NCBI GenBank assembly: GCA_021292165.1
Contig: CM037880.1
Location: 186,792,868 to 186,856,867, forward strand
From: Shinisaurus crocodilurus
Lineage: Eukaryota; Chordata; Lepidosauria; Squamata; Shinisauridae
Direction of reading: 5' to 3'
Length of the DNA: 64,000 nucleotides
This document shows positions 53,553 through 64,000 of this stretch, in pieces. Positions within the stretch are counted from its first letter, which is position 1; each line of letters starts with the position of its first letter. The translations under genes were made by a program, and so were the position numbers. The notes beneath the pieces were generated by a model, which saw nothing but the letters and a program-made list of their open reading frames with translations, ran no database searches and was not told where the DNA came from.

Positions 53553-54534
53553 TGCCAGGGAATAAATCCCATCTAACTGAGTAGGACTTCCTTTTAACAT
53601 GTTTAGAATTGCTCTGCACATGGTTTTATATAGATGGACCAAGATGGAAGTGGCTCTAGGATTCATTTGTGTGTTTGTTTGCTTGCTTTAGCTGTCTCAA
53701 AAGTTCCTACACTATGGATAGTCATAGTCTTAAGCCTACGAAATCTTGTATCTTTTGATGACGTTGTGTTTTGCGTATAATAATTGCGCTTGTAAAGTAT
53801 TGCACACAAATTAGACTCCTTTTTTTTAGTTTATGTGCAAACTTTTATCAGCACTGTGTTTTAAAACTAAATGGAAGAGCATTATGTGGTATAAGTGATG
53901 ATGTGCAAATGAAGAATATTCTTGGATTTGTTGTTTTGGTCTTTTTCTTGTTGCATTTAGCATTGGCTGAAACCCAGCCTAAAATTTGAACTGTGTGCAA
54001 CAACAACCTCAGTGCTCTTCCTGCTTCCAGAGACCCACCCTAGCTAGCCAATAAAAATAGCAGCATGAAGTCACGTAGGTGTCTTCTAAACTTATATAAT
54101 GGTACGCTGTAAGAATGGCTTTGTGACAATGCTCATCTTTCAACCTTTAGTCTAACAGAAATGTTGGCTCTACCCTAATTAAAAGGTGTAAGTTGCAATC
54201 CTGCATAGATGCCTTTCCCTAATCTGGTGTCCTCAAGATGTGTTGGAGTACAACAGATGTTGGCTGGGGAGGAAAGGCTTCTATACAGTTTCTTAGGAGT
54301 AAACCCCCGCTGTACTTCATGGGATTTACTTCTGAATAAACGAGAACGTGCCTCTTCATCCATTTATTTTTTTTCCTTTGTGAAAAGCACTCCCTTCAGG
54401 ACCTTTCTGGCATTTGTCTGTATTTATTCCTGCAGCGGCTGTTTGAAATAAGAATGTGTTTTGTTAACAACACAGATGAATAGTTAGATACCCAGCGATT
54501 TAGGGTCCAGTCACATGAAAGGCTGTACATTGAG

Positions 54535-54670
54535 GGGTAGGCAACATGGTGCCTTTCAGATGCTTTTGACTATGAGTCCCATCAGCCTCAGCCAGCATGG
54601 TAAATCACCAGGGATTATGTGAGTTATAGTGCAAAACATCTTGGGGGGCACTGGATGGCCTATCCCTGGA
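54535..54670. mobile_element. Diverged copy of the 138-bp hAT MITE
   Basis: 'ggggtaggcaacatggtgcc' and 'ttttgactatgagtcccatc' on the left, 'gggggcactggatggcctat' on the right, matching 23593-23730 in order. Confidence 0.65.
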
Positions 54671-55135
54671 TTAACATTGGGTGGTTTCAGGAGGGGAGGG
54701 AGGTAGAGTATGGAAAGCGAAACGTGGCAGTGGTTGCTGTGGGTTCGTTATACACTTATGGTAAGTATGCATTTTAAAAAGCACGCTTAGAACTGGGCAT
54801 GTTAAGGGTTCCCCCCACCCCAGAAAAAGCAGCTATGCCTTCCCCTTGATCTGGATTGGGACTGTGTTGCACAGGGAGGAAAGAAAGTGGCATTTAAAAT
54901 TGTGTGCTTAGCATAGCATGTAGTTTGACTTAGGCTTCATCATAAGGGCTTTTTTGCTAGGAAGGGTGTAGTAGAGGAAATCCTCCTTGGCCTGTGAGCA
55001 GTAGATAAGGAAATGTCTATTGTACTTACGGAAAAGGAGCCAGGAAAAAGCTGTGCTGGCATCTGCAGTTTGTTTCTGAAGCAGCCTTTAAAGCAGGGAT
55101 GGAGAATGTGTGGTCCTCCAGATGTTGTCGGACTG

Positions 55136-55907
55136 TGTGAAGGATCACCAACAGGATCCTTTGCGCGAGTTCGGCGCTTAACGGGTTAATCGGCACTGAA
55201 TTACAGCCCGTCCGCGCTCTAGCGACCACCTGCGAGGCTTTTTCTCACAAAAGGAAACCGCAGTCCTTTAAATGCCCAAATAAGCCTTTTATTTGTTTAT
55301 ACAATAACACAGAACGGAACTAGCAGCTCTCCAGGAATACTATACTGTCAACACAACCTTAGCTGACCCCCGTCTTACCCAATGAGCAGGCTCCCAGGCT
55401 AGCGGACTGAATCTAGTCGATTTCCTCAGACCAAAGACTATACGCCTAGTCAGTTTCAGCCTAGCTCCAGGTCGGCGATCCGTGGATGAGAATGGTGTAC
55501 TCGGACTGCTTGCTTTGAGGTGGATCTGGCCCCGAAAGTACCCGTGGTTCCCAACAACCCACCTACCGGAAGGGAGAGGGGTTTTCTACCCCGAAGTTCC
55601 CGCTCTCCCCGCCCTCCAGGTCAGGTGGGGGCTTATGCCTGCCCCTTCGTTTCAGGTGGGCTTATTCCTGCCCGGGAGGAAGGTGACGTATTGGTACTTT
55701 GCAGCTCTTTGAGACTGCCCTGATAGTTTGATGGTCCTTGATGGTCCTTCCTGGACTTTTGTGGATCCTCACCGAGACCCTCCTTTGTTGGGGATGACGA
55801 CCCGTCTGGTTGCTTCTCCGGTGATCTCATCCCCCCTCCCTCGCCCCCTCCCTTAGGGGAAAATGGTGTGTGTGTGAGTGTAGACTTGTGTTTGGGCTTT
55901 CTCCACA
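55136..55907 (-). mobile_element. Solo LTR, reverse copy, inside a hAT MITE
   Basis: An exact 5-bp duplication, GACTG, lies at 55131-55135 and 55908-55912. On the reverse strand it begins TGTGGAGAAAGC and ends TGATCCTTCACA, as does the copy at 40102-40893, with an AATAAA-type signal near 55290. It has split a palindromic MITE whose halves are seen at about 55098-55135 and 55908-55990. Confidence 0.93.
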
Positions 55908-56106
55908 GACTGCAACTCCCATCGCCACTTACCATGGGCTAAGCTGGCTAAGGCTGATGGGAGTTGCAGTCCAACAATATCTGCAGGGCCACATGTTACC
56001 CATAAAGTTACCCAGGTGTAGGCCCATTTCAGATATCTCACCTGAATATTGAACAGAACTATCGATAAGATATAAACAGTTCTTGTTCTACAGCTTTCCA
56101 CACAAA

Positions 56107-56420
56107 CTGGGTTCAGACTACACAATAACCCACACTCAAGGGTTGAGTATGGGTTGTCATTGGACCAGGGGTGGTTGTTGAAATGTGGGTTATCGTGTTG
56201 TCTGAACCCAGCCGCGCTAACAAACAATGGTTTGTTAACCACAAAAAACCCATGAAGAGACCCCATGGTTTGTTGTTGGGTTGTATAAACTGTGGGTTGT
56301 TCGTGGTTAACAAATCATGGTTTGTTATTGTGACTGGGTTCAGACAACACAGTAACCCACATTTCAACAATAACCCATTCTCAACCCTTGTGTGTGGACT
56401 ATTGTGTTGTCTGAACCCAG
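56107..56420. mobile_element. MITE with TGGGTT/AACCCA repeats (copy 1)
   Basis: The ends CTGGGTTCAGAC and GTCTGAACCCAG are inverted repeats. The interior has repeated 'aacccac', 'gggttgt' and 'aaccatgg' motifs and several internal palindromes. A sister copy is at 62127-62448. Confidence 0.8.
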
Positions 56421-56884
56421 CAAATCTGTCAAAAGTCTCTCCCAAGAGCCTTTGCATGATAGAACCTCTTCAATGACCACATGACATGCTGCCACAGTGA
56501 CATAAAGATGATTTTGCTGTAGGGAAAGGATAACTGTGTTGCTGTTTGCCCCACTCTTGTCTTAATTTAAACCTGCCTAGATGTGTACTTCTACACAGGA
56601 GAGGGACAGTATATAGCCTCCAAAGAATGGGGGGGGGGACCCTAAAGAAAATGTTGGGGCTTGTTTTGGATCCTTGTGGCCGCTAGCCCTTTTTAAACAT
56701 TAAAAACAACCCTGCTAGATGAGCATTTCTGCACTGGAGTTGTATAACTGGGCAGTACAAAACCTCCAAATAATTAAAAATGTAAACATAGTGGGTTGTA
56801 TTGAATGTTAGTCTAACTTAAATCCCATACATTTCAGTGCATCTACTCCAAATAGGACTAATATTGGATATGACCCAACATTTT

Positions 56885-57133
56885 ATTTATTTATTTATTA
56901 TATTTATACCCCGCCTTTTTTCCTGCAAGGAACCCAAGGCGGCTTACATAATCCTCCTCCTCCTCCTCCTCCTCCTCTCCATTTTATCCTCACAACAACC
57001 CTGTGAGGTAGGTTAGGCTGAAAGGCAGTGACTGGCCCAAAGTCACCCAGTGAGGTTCATGGCTGAGCGGGGAATAGAACCCGGATCTCCCGAGTCCCAG
57101 TCCAACACTCTAACCACTACGTCACACTGGCGT
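56885..57133 (-). mobile_element. Sauria SINE
   Basis: Full-length reverse copy with an expanded TCC tract (56953-56979) in the 'gaggaggagg' block. Confidence 0.9.
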
Positions 57134-57308
57134 ACATTTCACAGAATGGTACAGGCATGGAGGGATAGTTGTCTCTTGACATGGATTACATCACAGATAA
57201 TTTCCAGGATATGTCCGTGACATCTGAATAGCTGTGTTCTAGCTGAGCAATGGATGCATTTTATGAAAATGGTATTTCATTTTTCTAGGCACTGAATATT
57301 CTTTATAT

Positions 57309-57663
57309 CAGGGATGCAGAACCTCAGGCTTGCATACCAAATGTGGCCCCCTGGGGTCCCAATCCAGCCCTCCGGGGTTCCTCAAATGGCTAAACCCCCT
57401 TCTCCTGGCCATGCCCCCTTTTCCCTGACCACCAATCATTTTGTGGTTTCCTGGCTTTTGTGCAGCCCCCCCTCCCATTTTAAAAAGTTGAAATGCCTCT
57501 CCTAAGGCTTAGTTACTGGTAGTAAGAGCTTTAAGCTAAAGTATGCTGGTATTTTGACCCCACCCCTTTTACCTTTGGCCCCGCCCACCACTGGAATGCA
57601 GCCCCTGAAAGCTTCTCTGAAATGGAATGCGGCCCTCAGGCTAAAAGGGGTTCTGCACCCTTG
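57309..57663 (+). mobile_element. MITE of the 'GGTTCTGCA' family (copy 4, best preserved)
   Basis: The ends CAGGGATGCAGAACCTCAGG and 'aaaaggggttctgcacccttg' pair as inverted repeats. Interior contains 'ggccatgcccccttttccct' and 'ggccccgcccaccactgg'. Four copies in the window share this layout. Confidence 0.75.
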
Positions 57664-57669
57664 CTCTAA

Positions 57670-58365
57670 GTGCTCTGGAAATGTAGCAAAGCTGTTGTCT
57701 TGAAGATACGCAAACTCTAGGAAAATATGAGATAATAACAAGACTAGGTGAGGGAAAATAGACACTTAAAATGTATGCATTGTTCATGTTGTGTTGCATG
57801 CCTCATGGTGATGATTAACATTCCAAGTGTATGACTTACTTGGTCGTGATTGCATTGTTACATGAAGGTGGGTTATGATGCAAGAGTTTCCTGTTACCAC
57901 AGAACAAGCCTAGCAGCCTGTTCACAAGAACGCTATGCTGAAGGAGACCGGAGAACTGTGTGGGAAAATAATCCTAGTTGCTGCTTTGCTCTAGTCTTCT
58001 AGGAAGTAGCTTGTGTAAGCTTAATTTGCAAACCATAAAAATATAAAAAGAGATATTAACCTACTAATTTCTTATCATAAAACAAACAATTTGTTTCCCC
58101 CAGTCTATGGCATCTTTATAGAAGACCCATGCTAGATTTGAGCTGGGAGAGGCATGAATAGGATTTCCTATGGTGTATAAAAGTCTTAATAGCAGCTGTG
58201 TTCCTATGTGAGTGCAAGCATTCGGATTGGGACCATAGCACTGGTTGGAAGGTGTTCAACCCTCTCCCCATGAGCTATTAATGAATTAACCCACAATTTG
58301 CTGCCCTGACCTGTGAATTGCCCTTCCCTTTTTCTTTTCTTTTTTAAAGTGGGGACTAAAGGGAC
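57670..58365. other. Intron sequence without recognised features
   Basis: No exon or clear repeat identified. Confidence 0.4.
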
Positions 58366-58505
58366 TGGGAAAAGGAAAAGGTCTTCACCTGGCACCAAAA
58401 AGACCACAACGTAGGTGCCAGGTGGGTCTCCCTTGGGAGGGCATTCCACAACTGAGACGCCACCACTGAAAAGGTCCTCTCATTAGTATGTATGATCATA
58501 CTAAT
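58366..58505 (-). mobile_element. L2-like LINE fragment, reverse
   Basis: The reverse-strand translation includes RTFSVVASQLWNALPRETHL, the typical last block of L2-like reverse transcriptases. Confidence 0.7.
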
Positions 58506-58689
58506 GTCATACATAATTAACCCACAATTTGCTGGGACACATGCTGTGCGTGAGCCATTTCCAGTTTGTATAAACAGCGTGATGTTCAAACCCAGAATGG
58601 TTTATTGGTTAAAACAACTCAGAGTTAACCATCACTGTGATGGGCAAACTGGATCAATATGTTAGTGCATTTTTAGATCTTTGCACTGC

Positions 58690-58835
58690 TGCTGACCTTC
58701 GCCTTGGTTTTATTCAGTTTTAAACTTAAGGATTTTATATTCTGTTATTGCATTTTATGGCTTATAAATTTTGTTTTGTGTACTGTCCAGAGAGCGTTAG
58801 CTATTAGGAGGTATAGAAATACAATGCATACATAT
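58690..58835 (+). mobile_element. LINE 3' end (L2-like)
   Basis: T-rich 3' UTR ending 'gtgtactgtccagagagcgt' and 'aggtatagaaatacaatgca', the same ending as 2716-3012. Confidence 0.6.
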
Positions 58836-58979
58836 GTAAGAGATTGAGCCTCAGATATTTACCATGAAGTGGAGTAATGTAAGCAGGAAAGGAAATCCAG
58901 AAAGCTTGAGAAGAATTTGTTTGCATATTCTAAGTGTTTTGGTTTATAAAAGTGTAAAGGAGAATGTATAATGTAAAGT

Positions 58980-60650
58980 AATGTTATACTATGTTGTGCC
59001 ATGGTTTGGAAGGGGTTAATTTGGAGTTAATGTGGGTGCGCTCTGTGGCGGAGTGACAGGCAGAAGCCCAGGGAGGGGCCAACCTGAACATTCTAGAGGC
59101 TCTGATTGGTTGAAGGAGAGCATAGAACCCCAGGGAGTTGACGGTTAAGGGTTGTTAGTTGTCAGTTGGGGAAGAGAGTGGGTTGGAGTGAGAGAGGGAG
59201 TGGAAGGTTAATAGTGTAGGTAGGGAAAGGTGGTACTGGAGAGAAGAGTTCAGACAGGAAATCTAGTAACTAAGTTGTGAGAAAGCAAACATGAAGGTGT
59301 TAGTATAGAACAGTGATGGCGAACCTTTTTGAGCCCGAGTGCCCAAACTGCAACACAAAACCAACTTATTTATTTCAAAGTGCCAACACTGCAGTTAAAC
59401 CTGAATACCGAGGTTTTAGTTTTAGAAAAACAACTCATACAGTTGTCCAAACTAATTAACATCTTTTGTCTTTAAAGAAAAACACAATAACAGAGCTTTC
59501 AATGATGCAAACAGTTTTTTGTTGGAAAAAAAAAATCAACTCAAAAAATTATTATAGTACTACATTGTACACATAGCCTGAAGGGAATTTATACAAACTT
59601 TTTAAATAATTAGGCACATGTATTTTTGGATGAGGGATTCTCAACTTGTAATGATTATATGCCAGACTGAAATTGTATGGGGCAAGCTTTACTCCGGGTC
59701 CTTTCCCTGCTTCTACAGGTGTCGGATTAGTAAAAGTAAAAGTCAACCTGTACTAGGATGAGCAAGATAAACAAGAAAACTAAACGTGCTTAACACATTT
59801 TAAACACTTTATGTCTTGGACTGCAAACACTGCATTAGGTAAAAGTTTGCATTGGGCATGCTTTTGCACAATTAATGTGATTTTTGCTGTTGCATGCATG
59901 CTGATAATTGGTCAAACCTTGGCTCATACTCTGTTAGTTTGAGAGCAACACATGCAGCAATCAGGTCAACTGTTAGGGCTTTACATCCAAGCCATGCTGT
60001 GTGCATCATTCTTCAAAATCTTTTAAATGGGATAACAACGTAGAAAAGAATTCTGTAACAGGAATTCTAGAATAAAATCATTCTGTTCCACACTGTGAGA
60101 AAGAACAAGATCATTAGTGCTTTGCAGAAGGGGATGGTCTTTTCGCGATATGGTGACCAATGGCTCGAGTGCCCACAGAGAGGTCCCTGTGTGCCAGCTG
60201 TGGCACCCGTGCCATAGGTTCGCCATCACTGGTATAGAACAATTCACAGGAGTCTCCACTTAGGGAGTGGAGGGTCTGAGGAAGAAGGTGAAACTCTGGA
60301 TTAGTGTGAGGGACAGTTAAGTTCCCTGGTCTGATACTGTAACTTTCAAGTAACCAAGCCAAATTGATACAAAGAGCACTGTATAACATCTGCCTGCCTT
60401 TAACCCGAATCTAAGCAAAGAACAAGTCTGAATTAACTGTTAAAAATCCAAGTTATCTGTTCCTGAGTTGAATATCAGTTTAGAGACTTTGTTAGAACAA
60501 TAAATCAATCTTTTTATTCAAAGTTCTAATTCTCCAGAGCCTGATTGGTGACAGGAAAGTAAGAAGGAAATTAACGGAGGGGCACCCTACTTCAAATAAT
60601 CAAATAAAACAAACTGCTCTTAATAAAGACAAACAAACATGGGTGAACAG
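58980..60650 (+). other. Promoter- and polyA-bearing stretch, possibly LTR-derived, split by a hAT
   Basis: Left part has a 'tgattggttg' CCAAT-like motif (59105) and right part has 'aacaataaatcaatc' (60497). If the hAT at 59311-60231 is removed, these are about 470 nt apart, a spacing seen in LTRs. No terminal TG/CA with duplication was found, so this is only a suggestion. Confidence 0.25.
59311..60231 (-). mobile_element. 921-bp nonautonomous hAT element (copy B)
   Basis: Ends CAGTGATGGCGAAC and GTTCGCCATCACTG. An exact 8-bp target duplication, GTATAGAA, lies at 59303-59310 and 60232-60239. It is the reverse complement of copy A at 34600-35521, with only scattered differences over the compared blocks. 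Confidence 0.95.
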
Positions 60651-60659
60651 CTACATATA

Positions 60660-61369
60660 AGACCTAAGACACATAATCAGCTAACGCAGTTTAAGAAGAC
60701 AGCTTCAAGTCTGAAGTGACCCATACAAGGGGGCTCTTGGTGAGAGCGAAGTACACATTGAGGGTGTGGGCTTTGGAGTGAGGGGTCCCGTCCGCTACAC
60801 GCTCGCCCTGACAAGATGGGTATTTAAGCAAAAGCTCTGAGGGTACATGGAGGAGAAGGAGAAGCAGTTCTGCTGTTGCTGCTAGTTCTTGTTCAAAGGA
60901 CCTTTGAAAGAAGAAGAGCATGTTGGACAGAGTGTGGCTGACTTCAGTAGGGAGCTAAGAGATTGTCGTAGTTTCTTGAGAGCTGTGGTATCCTTGCCTC
61001 CTGGAAGGAAGTAGCCTTGAGGAAGATAACGAAACAGGAATACAAACCGGTTTCCTGTTGGACTACGAGTGAAAATAACTACACATAATTTGGTTGGTCA
61101 TTCTGTTAACCATATGAAAGAAAAAACAACAGTGAATACAGGAAGGACTTTATCCTGGGTGGCCAGGACTGAAGCTGGCAGGGCAGGAGTAGCAGTAGAG
61201 GCGATCTTCACCTCCCCATCCTCTGATCTGCTGGATTTTTGCTAGATGGGCTTTTCAGCCTGTCTAGTGAGGGTGCATCCAAGGAGGAGGGAAGGAGGCT
61301 CAGGATAACTCATATGCTGGCATCTCCAGTCTCCTTGCTTCCCCACCCATTGGAACCAACCCTTTCCTC
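60660..61369. other. Intron sequence without recognised features
   Basis: Short frames only, with no recognisable domain or repeat. Confidence 0.35.
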
Positions 61370-61555
61370 CTCCAAGGTTGCTTTTCCGACCTCAGAGAAG
61401 CGCTCATGCCGGCTGTGAGGGGGAGGGGACTGGGGTCAGATCTCTGACTGCACCTTCTGAGGTTGGAGTGCAGTCTCCAACCTCAGAGGGGTTGGCACCA
61501 TCCTATGGTCCCTGGGACACTCTCCTAGGGACCATAGGATTGCTCTCTCAGTTGT
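61370..61555. mobile_element. Hairpin-chain element fragment (copy 4)
   Basis: Two hairpins in series: 61457-61487 (CTGAGGTTGGAG pairing with CTCCAACCTCAG) and about 61503-61545 (ATCCTATGGTCCCT pairing with AGGGACCATAGGAT). Same style as 4345-5135 and 45582-46025; ends unclear. Confidence 0.5.
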
Positions 61556-61799
61556 GTGTGGCTATCCTGCAAAGGACTCCTTGGGGTTGCCCTTACCTGA
61601 TACTCTGCTGGGTTGTGAGATTTATGTTTAATATGTTTTAATAAATCTCTTGTTAATTGCTTTGCCCTTGTCCAGATGCCTGAGAAGGGTTAACTGCCTG
61701 GGTTGTAAGTGGCGAGTCTCGGGTTACACATACATTTTTAAAAATTTGTTTTATTGAAAGTTTCAACAAAACAACCATAAAAACGAGGGTGGGGGAAGG

Positions 61800-61800
<1 letters not shown>

Positions 61801-61840
<40 letters not shown>
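61801..61840. repeat. (AC)n microsatellite
   Basis: About 38 bases of uninterrupted AC. A second AC tract lies at 62905-62929. Confidence 0.9.
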
Positions 61841-61984
61841 TTTGAATATATCAATTATACATAAGCTTCAGCAAAGGCAGACCAAATATTACATGTACAT
61901 AGGGTTATAGAGAAACCTCTAGCAACGTCCCAAATAATAGTCCAGGATAGTTCTGCAGCTTACAGCAGAACAATTAGGGGAGTG

Positions 61985-62625
61985 ACCATAGCTCAGTAGT
62001 AGAGCACATGCTCTGAATGCAGAAGGTCCCCGGTTTCAATCCTTAGCATCTCAATTTCAAAGAGGACCAGGAAGCAGGGAAAGACCTTTGCTGGAGACCC
62101 TCTGCATCTGATGAAGGGGACACTGACTGGGTTCAGAATACACGATAATCCACATGTATGGGTTGAGTGTGGGTTGTTGCTGAACCACGGGTTGTTGTTG
62201 AAACATGGATTATCATTTTGTCTGAACGAAGCTGCACTAACTAGCCATGGCTTGTTAACCATGAACAACCCATGAAGAGAAGTCATGGTTGTTGGTTGGG
62301 TTGTGAACTTTGGGTTGTTCACCATGGTTTGTTATCTCGGCTGCGTTCAAACAACATAACCCAAGTTTCAACAACAACCCACGGTTCAATGACAGCACTC
62401 AACCCATACTCAACCCTTGAGCGTGGGTTATGGTGTGTCTGAACCCAGTCAGTGTCCATGAAAGCTTGCCCCAGCATAAACTTATTTGTCTTTAAGGTGC
62501 CACAAGACTCTTTGTTTTTGCTGCTAACACGGCTTTCCCTCTGGAAATTGCCAAAGTTGACAATACTGAGGTAGATGGGCAAATTCTCTGTACTGGTATA
62601 AGGCAACTTCCTCAATTATACTGAG
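61985..62625 (+). mobile_element. Second tRNA-derived squamate SINE family (copy 3), interrupted
   Basis: The tRNA-like head has 'atagctcagtagtagagcac' (A-box region) and 'ggtccccggtttcaatcct' (B-box region), at 61985-62045. The 3' block 'gacaatactgaggtagatgg' and 'ggtataaggcaacttcctca' lies at 62550-62620. The middle is interrupted by the MITE at 62127-62448 and by a short MITE-like piece near 62460-62530. It is a SINE, not a tRNA gene. Confidence 0.7.
62127..62448. mobile_element. MITE with TGGGTT/AACCCA repeats (copy 2)
   Basis: The ends CTGGGTTCAG and CTGAACCCAG. The adjoining bases GACACTGA / TCAGTGTC extend the inverted repeat to 18 bp. Interior matches 56107-56420 block by block ('aacaacccatgaagaga', 'gttgttggttgggttgt'). 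Confidence 0.8.
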
Positions 62626-63399
62626 GCAATGCTGTGATGTCTGTCTGTGAAGTCTCCCAGGATTTTAGGATTTACTATTTTGATCTCGCAGAACAGCCAC
62701 TGTGATTTTTTTTTCTTTTGTACAAGTGTAGAATTTTAAAATAGGTGTAGATCTTAATATCTCTGCTTTATATTCTTTTACACCTAGTCTTGAAAGCTAT
62801 GTAAGCAGAGAAGTAATTGGGGAAATATTAGAAGTCAGGAATTCTCATTTTCCATTGGTTGCAGTAGAATTCTATGTCTAACAAAGGCTGAATAAAGAGG
62901 CAAATACACACACACACACACACACACACTTTATTATTGTATAGGTTGCAGAGCTCAGTGTTTGTTGGCATAGGACTTTGAGATGTGCATATATAAAGAT
63001 GAGGCTTTCTTTTGGGATCAGATATTCATTCAGGGCTTTTCTACATGAGGCTTTTAACCCACCACTTTGCCAAGGCTTCTGCTTCTGGATTCTTTTGGCT
63101 CCTTTACACATGTTTTTTTTTTCTGAAGGGTTTCTATCTCTGCCTTTCTATATGTTCCATTGCACAGCCACTAGGTGGTGCTGTGATATAGCGGAATTGC
63201 ACAAATACACAAAGGTCTCATTCCGGTTAATTCTGCCATTTCAAAATAATACCACACTTTCCTTGATCTTAAAAAAAGCTGCGAAAATGGTTGCAAAGAA
63301 CGGGAGAGGCCCAGAAGGATGGTGATGTCATGTAAAGCACCTGCAAACTACCGTGAGTGTGGAATCACAGATGCACAATAAATGCCCGGTGTAGAAAAG

Positions 63400-63990
63400 C
63401 TCTCAGTGCATTTGGCCCACACAGTCCACACGCTCATAGGTCTTGAGCTGCACTGGTCTCCTATACATCTGAATAGGGTTAAGGTGCTGTGTCAGCAGTG
63501 GGTTGAGTCTGTCTTATTACTGCATTTTTCAGCAGCAGTGCTTTGTGGCAGAATGCTTCATGCCAACACTACTGGGTTCAAACAGTTTAACAGCGCCAGT
63601 CCTAACCTTTAAAGCCCTAAATAGCTTGAAACCAGGCTACCTGAAGGACTGCCTATCCCACATATACCTACCCTGATATTAAGATAATCTTCTGAGGCCC
63701 TTCTTTGGGTGCCCCTGGCAAAGGGCCTTTTCAGTGGTGGCATTCTGGTAATGGAATGTCTTTACTTAGCGCCTAGATTGTGGTCTTTTTTTGCACCAGA
63801 TGAAGACCTTTCTAGTTTCCCAAGCTTTTCTGTTCTAAAATTATTAATCTTTTAGTGCTTTGGGGGGTCTTCTGTACTAATGCTATTTGCTGTTGCTGGT
63901 TTTATTTTGCTTTTGATTTCATGTTTGCATCTTACTCATTTGTATGGTTTTAATTTTTATTGTACCACCTGGAGGACTTTCATTATTGGG
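63400..63990 (+). mobile_element. L2-like LINE 3' part at the window edge
   Basis: The translation gives ELHWSPIHLNRVKVLC, then LTFKALNSLKPGYLKDCLSH after a frame break, followed by 'gtggtggcattctggtaatg' and a T-rich 3' UTR ending 'ttattgggcagtac'. Confidence 0.75.
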
Positions 63991-64000
63991 CAGTACATAA

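Larger units (their letters stand above)
52139..64000 (+). other. CHMP4C: CHMP4C intron 1 (incomplete)
   Basis: Runs from the GT donor to the end of the window without any CHMP4C exon. Filled by MITEs, SINEs, LINE ends, one solo LTR and one complete hAT, listed separately. The open frames here are short, and none matches a host protein family I recognise. Confidence 0.75.

Noticed and set aside
55482..55723. Frames within 55136-55907
   Set aside because: They lie in a solo LTR and recur as antisense frames in the sister copy at 40309-40613.
61985..62046. tRNA gene
   Set aside because: The A- and B-box-like parts do not fold into a full cloverleaf with a proper acceptor stem by eye, and the downstream blocks match a tRNA-derived SINE seen elsewhere in the window.

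Overview
The window is vertebrate nuclear DNA, almost certainly from a squamate reptile. The main evidence is at least ten copies of a tRNA-derived SINE matching the Sauria SINE family in head, body and tail, together with CR1 and L2-like LINEs, several hAT and Tc1/mariner-type MITEs, and solo LTRs. Genes are sparse and split by introns, so almost every long open frame is either transposon coding sequence or spurious. The species cannot be named from the sequence alone.

Gene content follows a known vertebrate synteny block (human 8q21.13: FABP cluster - IMPA1 - SLC10A5 - ZFAND1 - CHMP4C). From left to right: (1) a broken fatty-acid-binding-protein gene on + (7374-10295), with a 16-base deletion and frameshifts in exon 2 and a SINE at the start of exon 3; (2) IMPA1 on - with eight coding exons (19465-27320) and a 5' non-coding exon ending at 32023 in a CpG-rich promoter, assembling to 278 codons with the active-site residues at the human positions; (3) a repeat-packed stretch (32.3-43.2 kb) where SLC10A5 would be expected but is not seen; (4) ZFAND1 on - with eight coding exons (43336-50434), assembling to 268 codons with both AN1 zinc fingers complete; (5) the first coding exon of CHMP4C on + (51934-52138), whose first intron fills the rest of the window.

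The rest is a dense, nested transposon record: a LINE broken by a 922-bp hAT and by a composite SINE-led insertion (34.1-37.2 kb); a foldback element carrying a LINE endonuclease fragment (23.8-25.0 kb); two solo LTRs of one family in opposite orientation (40.1 and 55.1 kb); two near-identical 0.92-kb hAT copies in opposite orientation (34.6 and 59.3 kb); a hAT-like element with dense GAGTC/GACTC arrays (5.9 kb and the left edge); several hairpin-chain elements; and five copies of a SINE whose head is 5S rRNA-like and whose tail matches CR1.

The intact genes act separately: IMPA1 in inositol recycling, ZFAND1 in p97/proteasome-linked clearance of stress granules, and CHMP4C in ESCRT-III membrane scission. 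I found no convincing new multi-gene system. The most unusual material is in the transposons and in how they sit against the genes: an inverted SINE pair just after the ZFAND1 stop codon, a SINE in the FABP exon, and a LINE beside the IMPA1 promoter.
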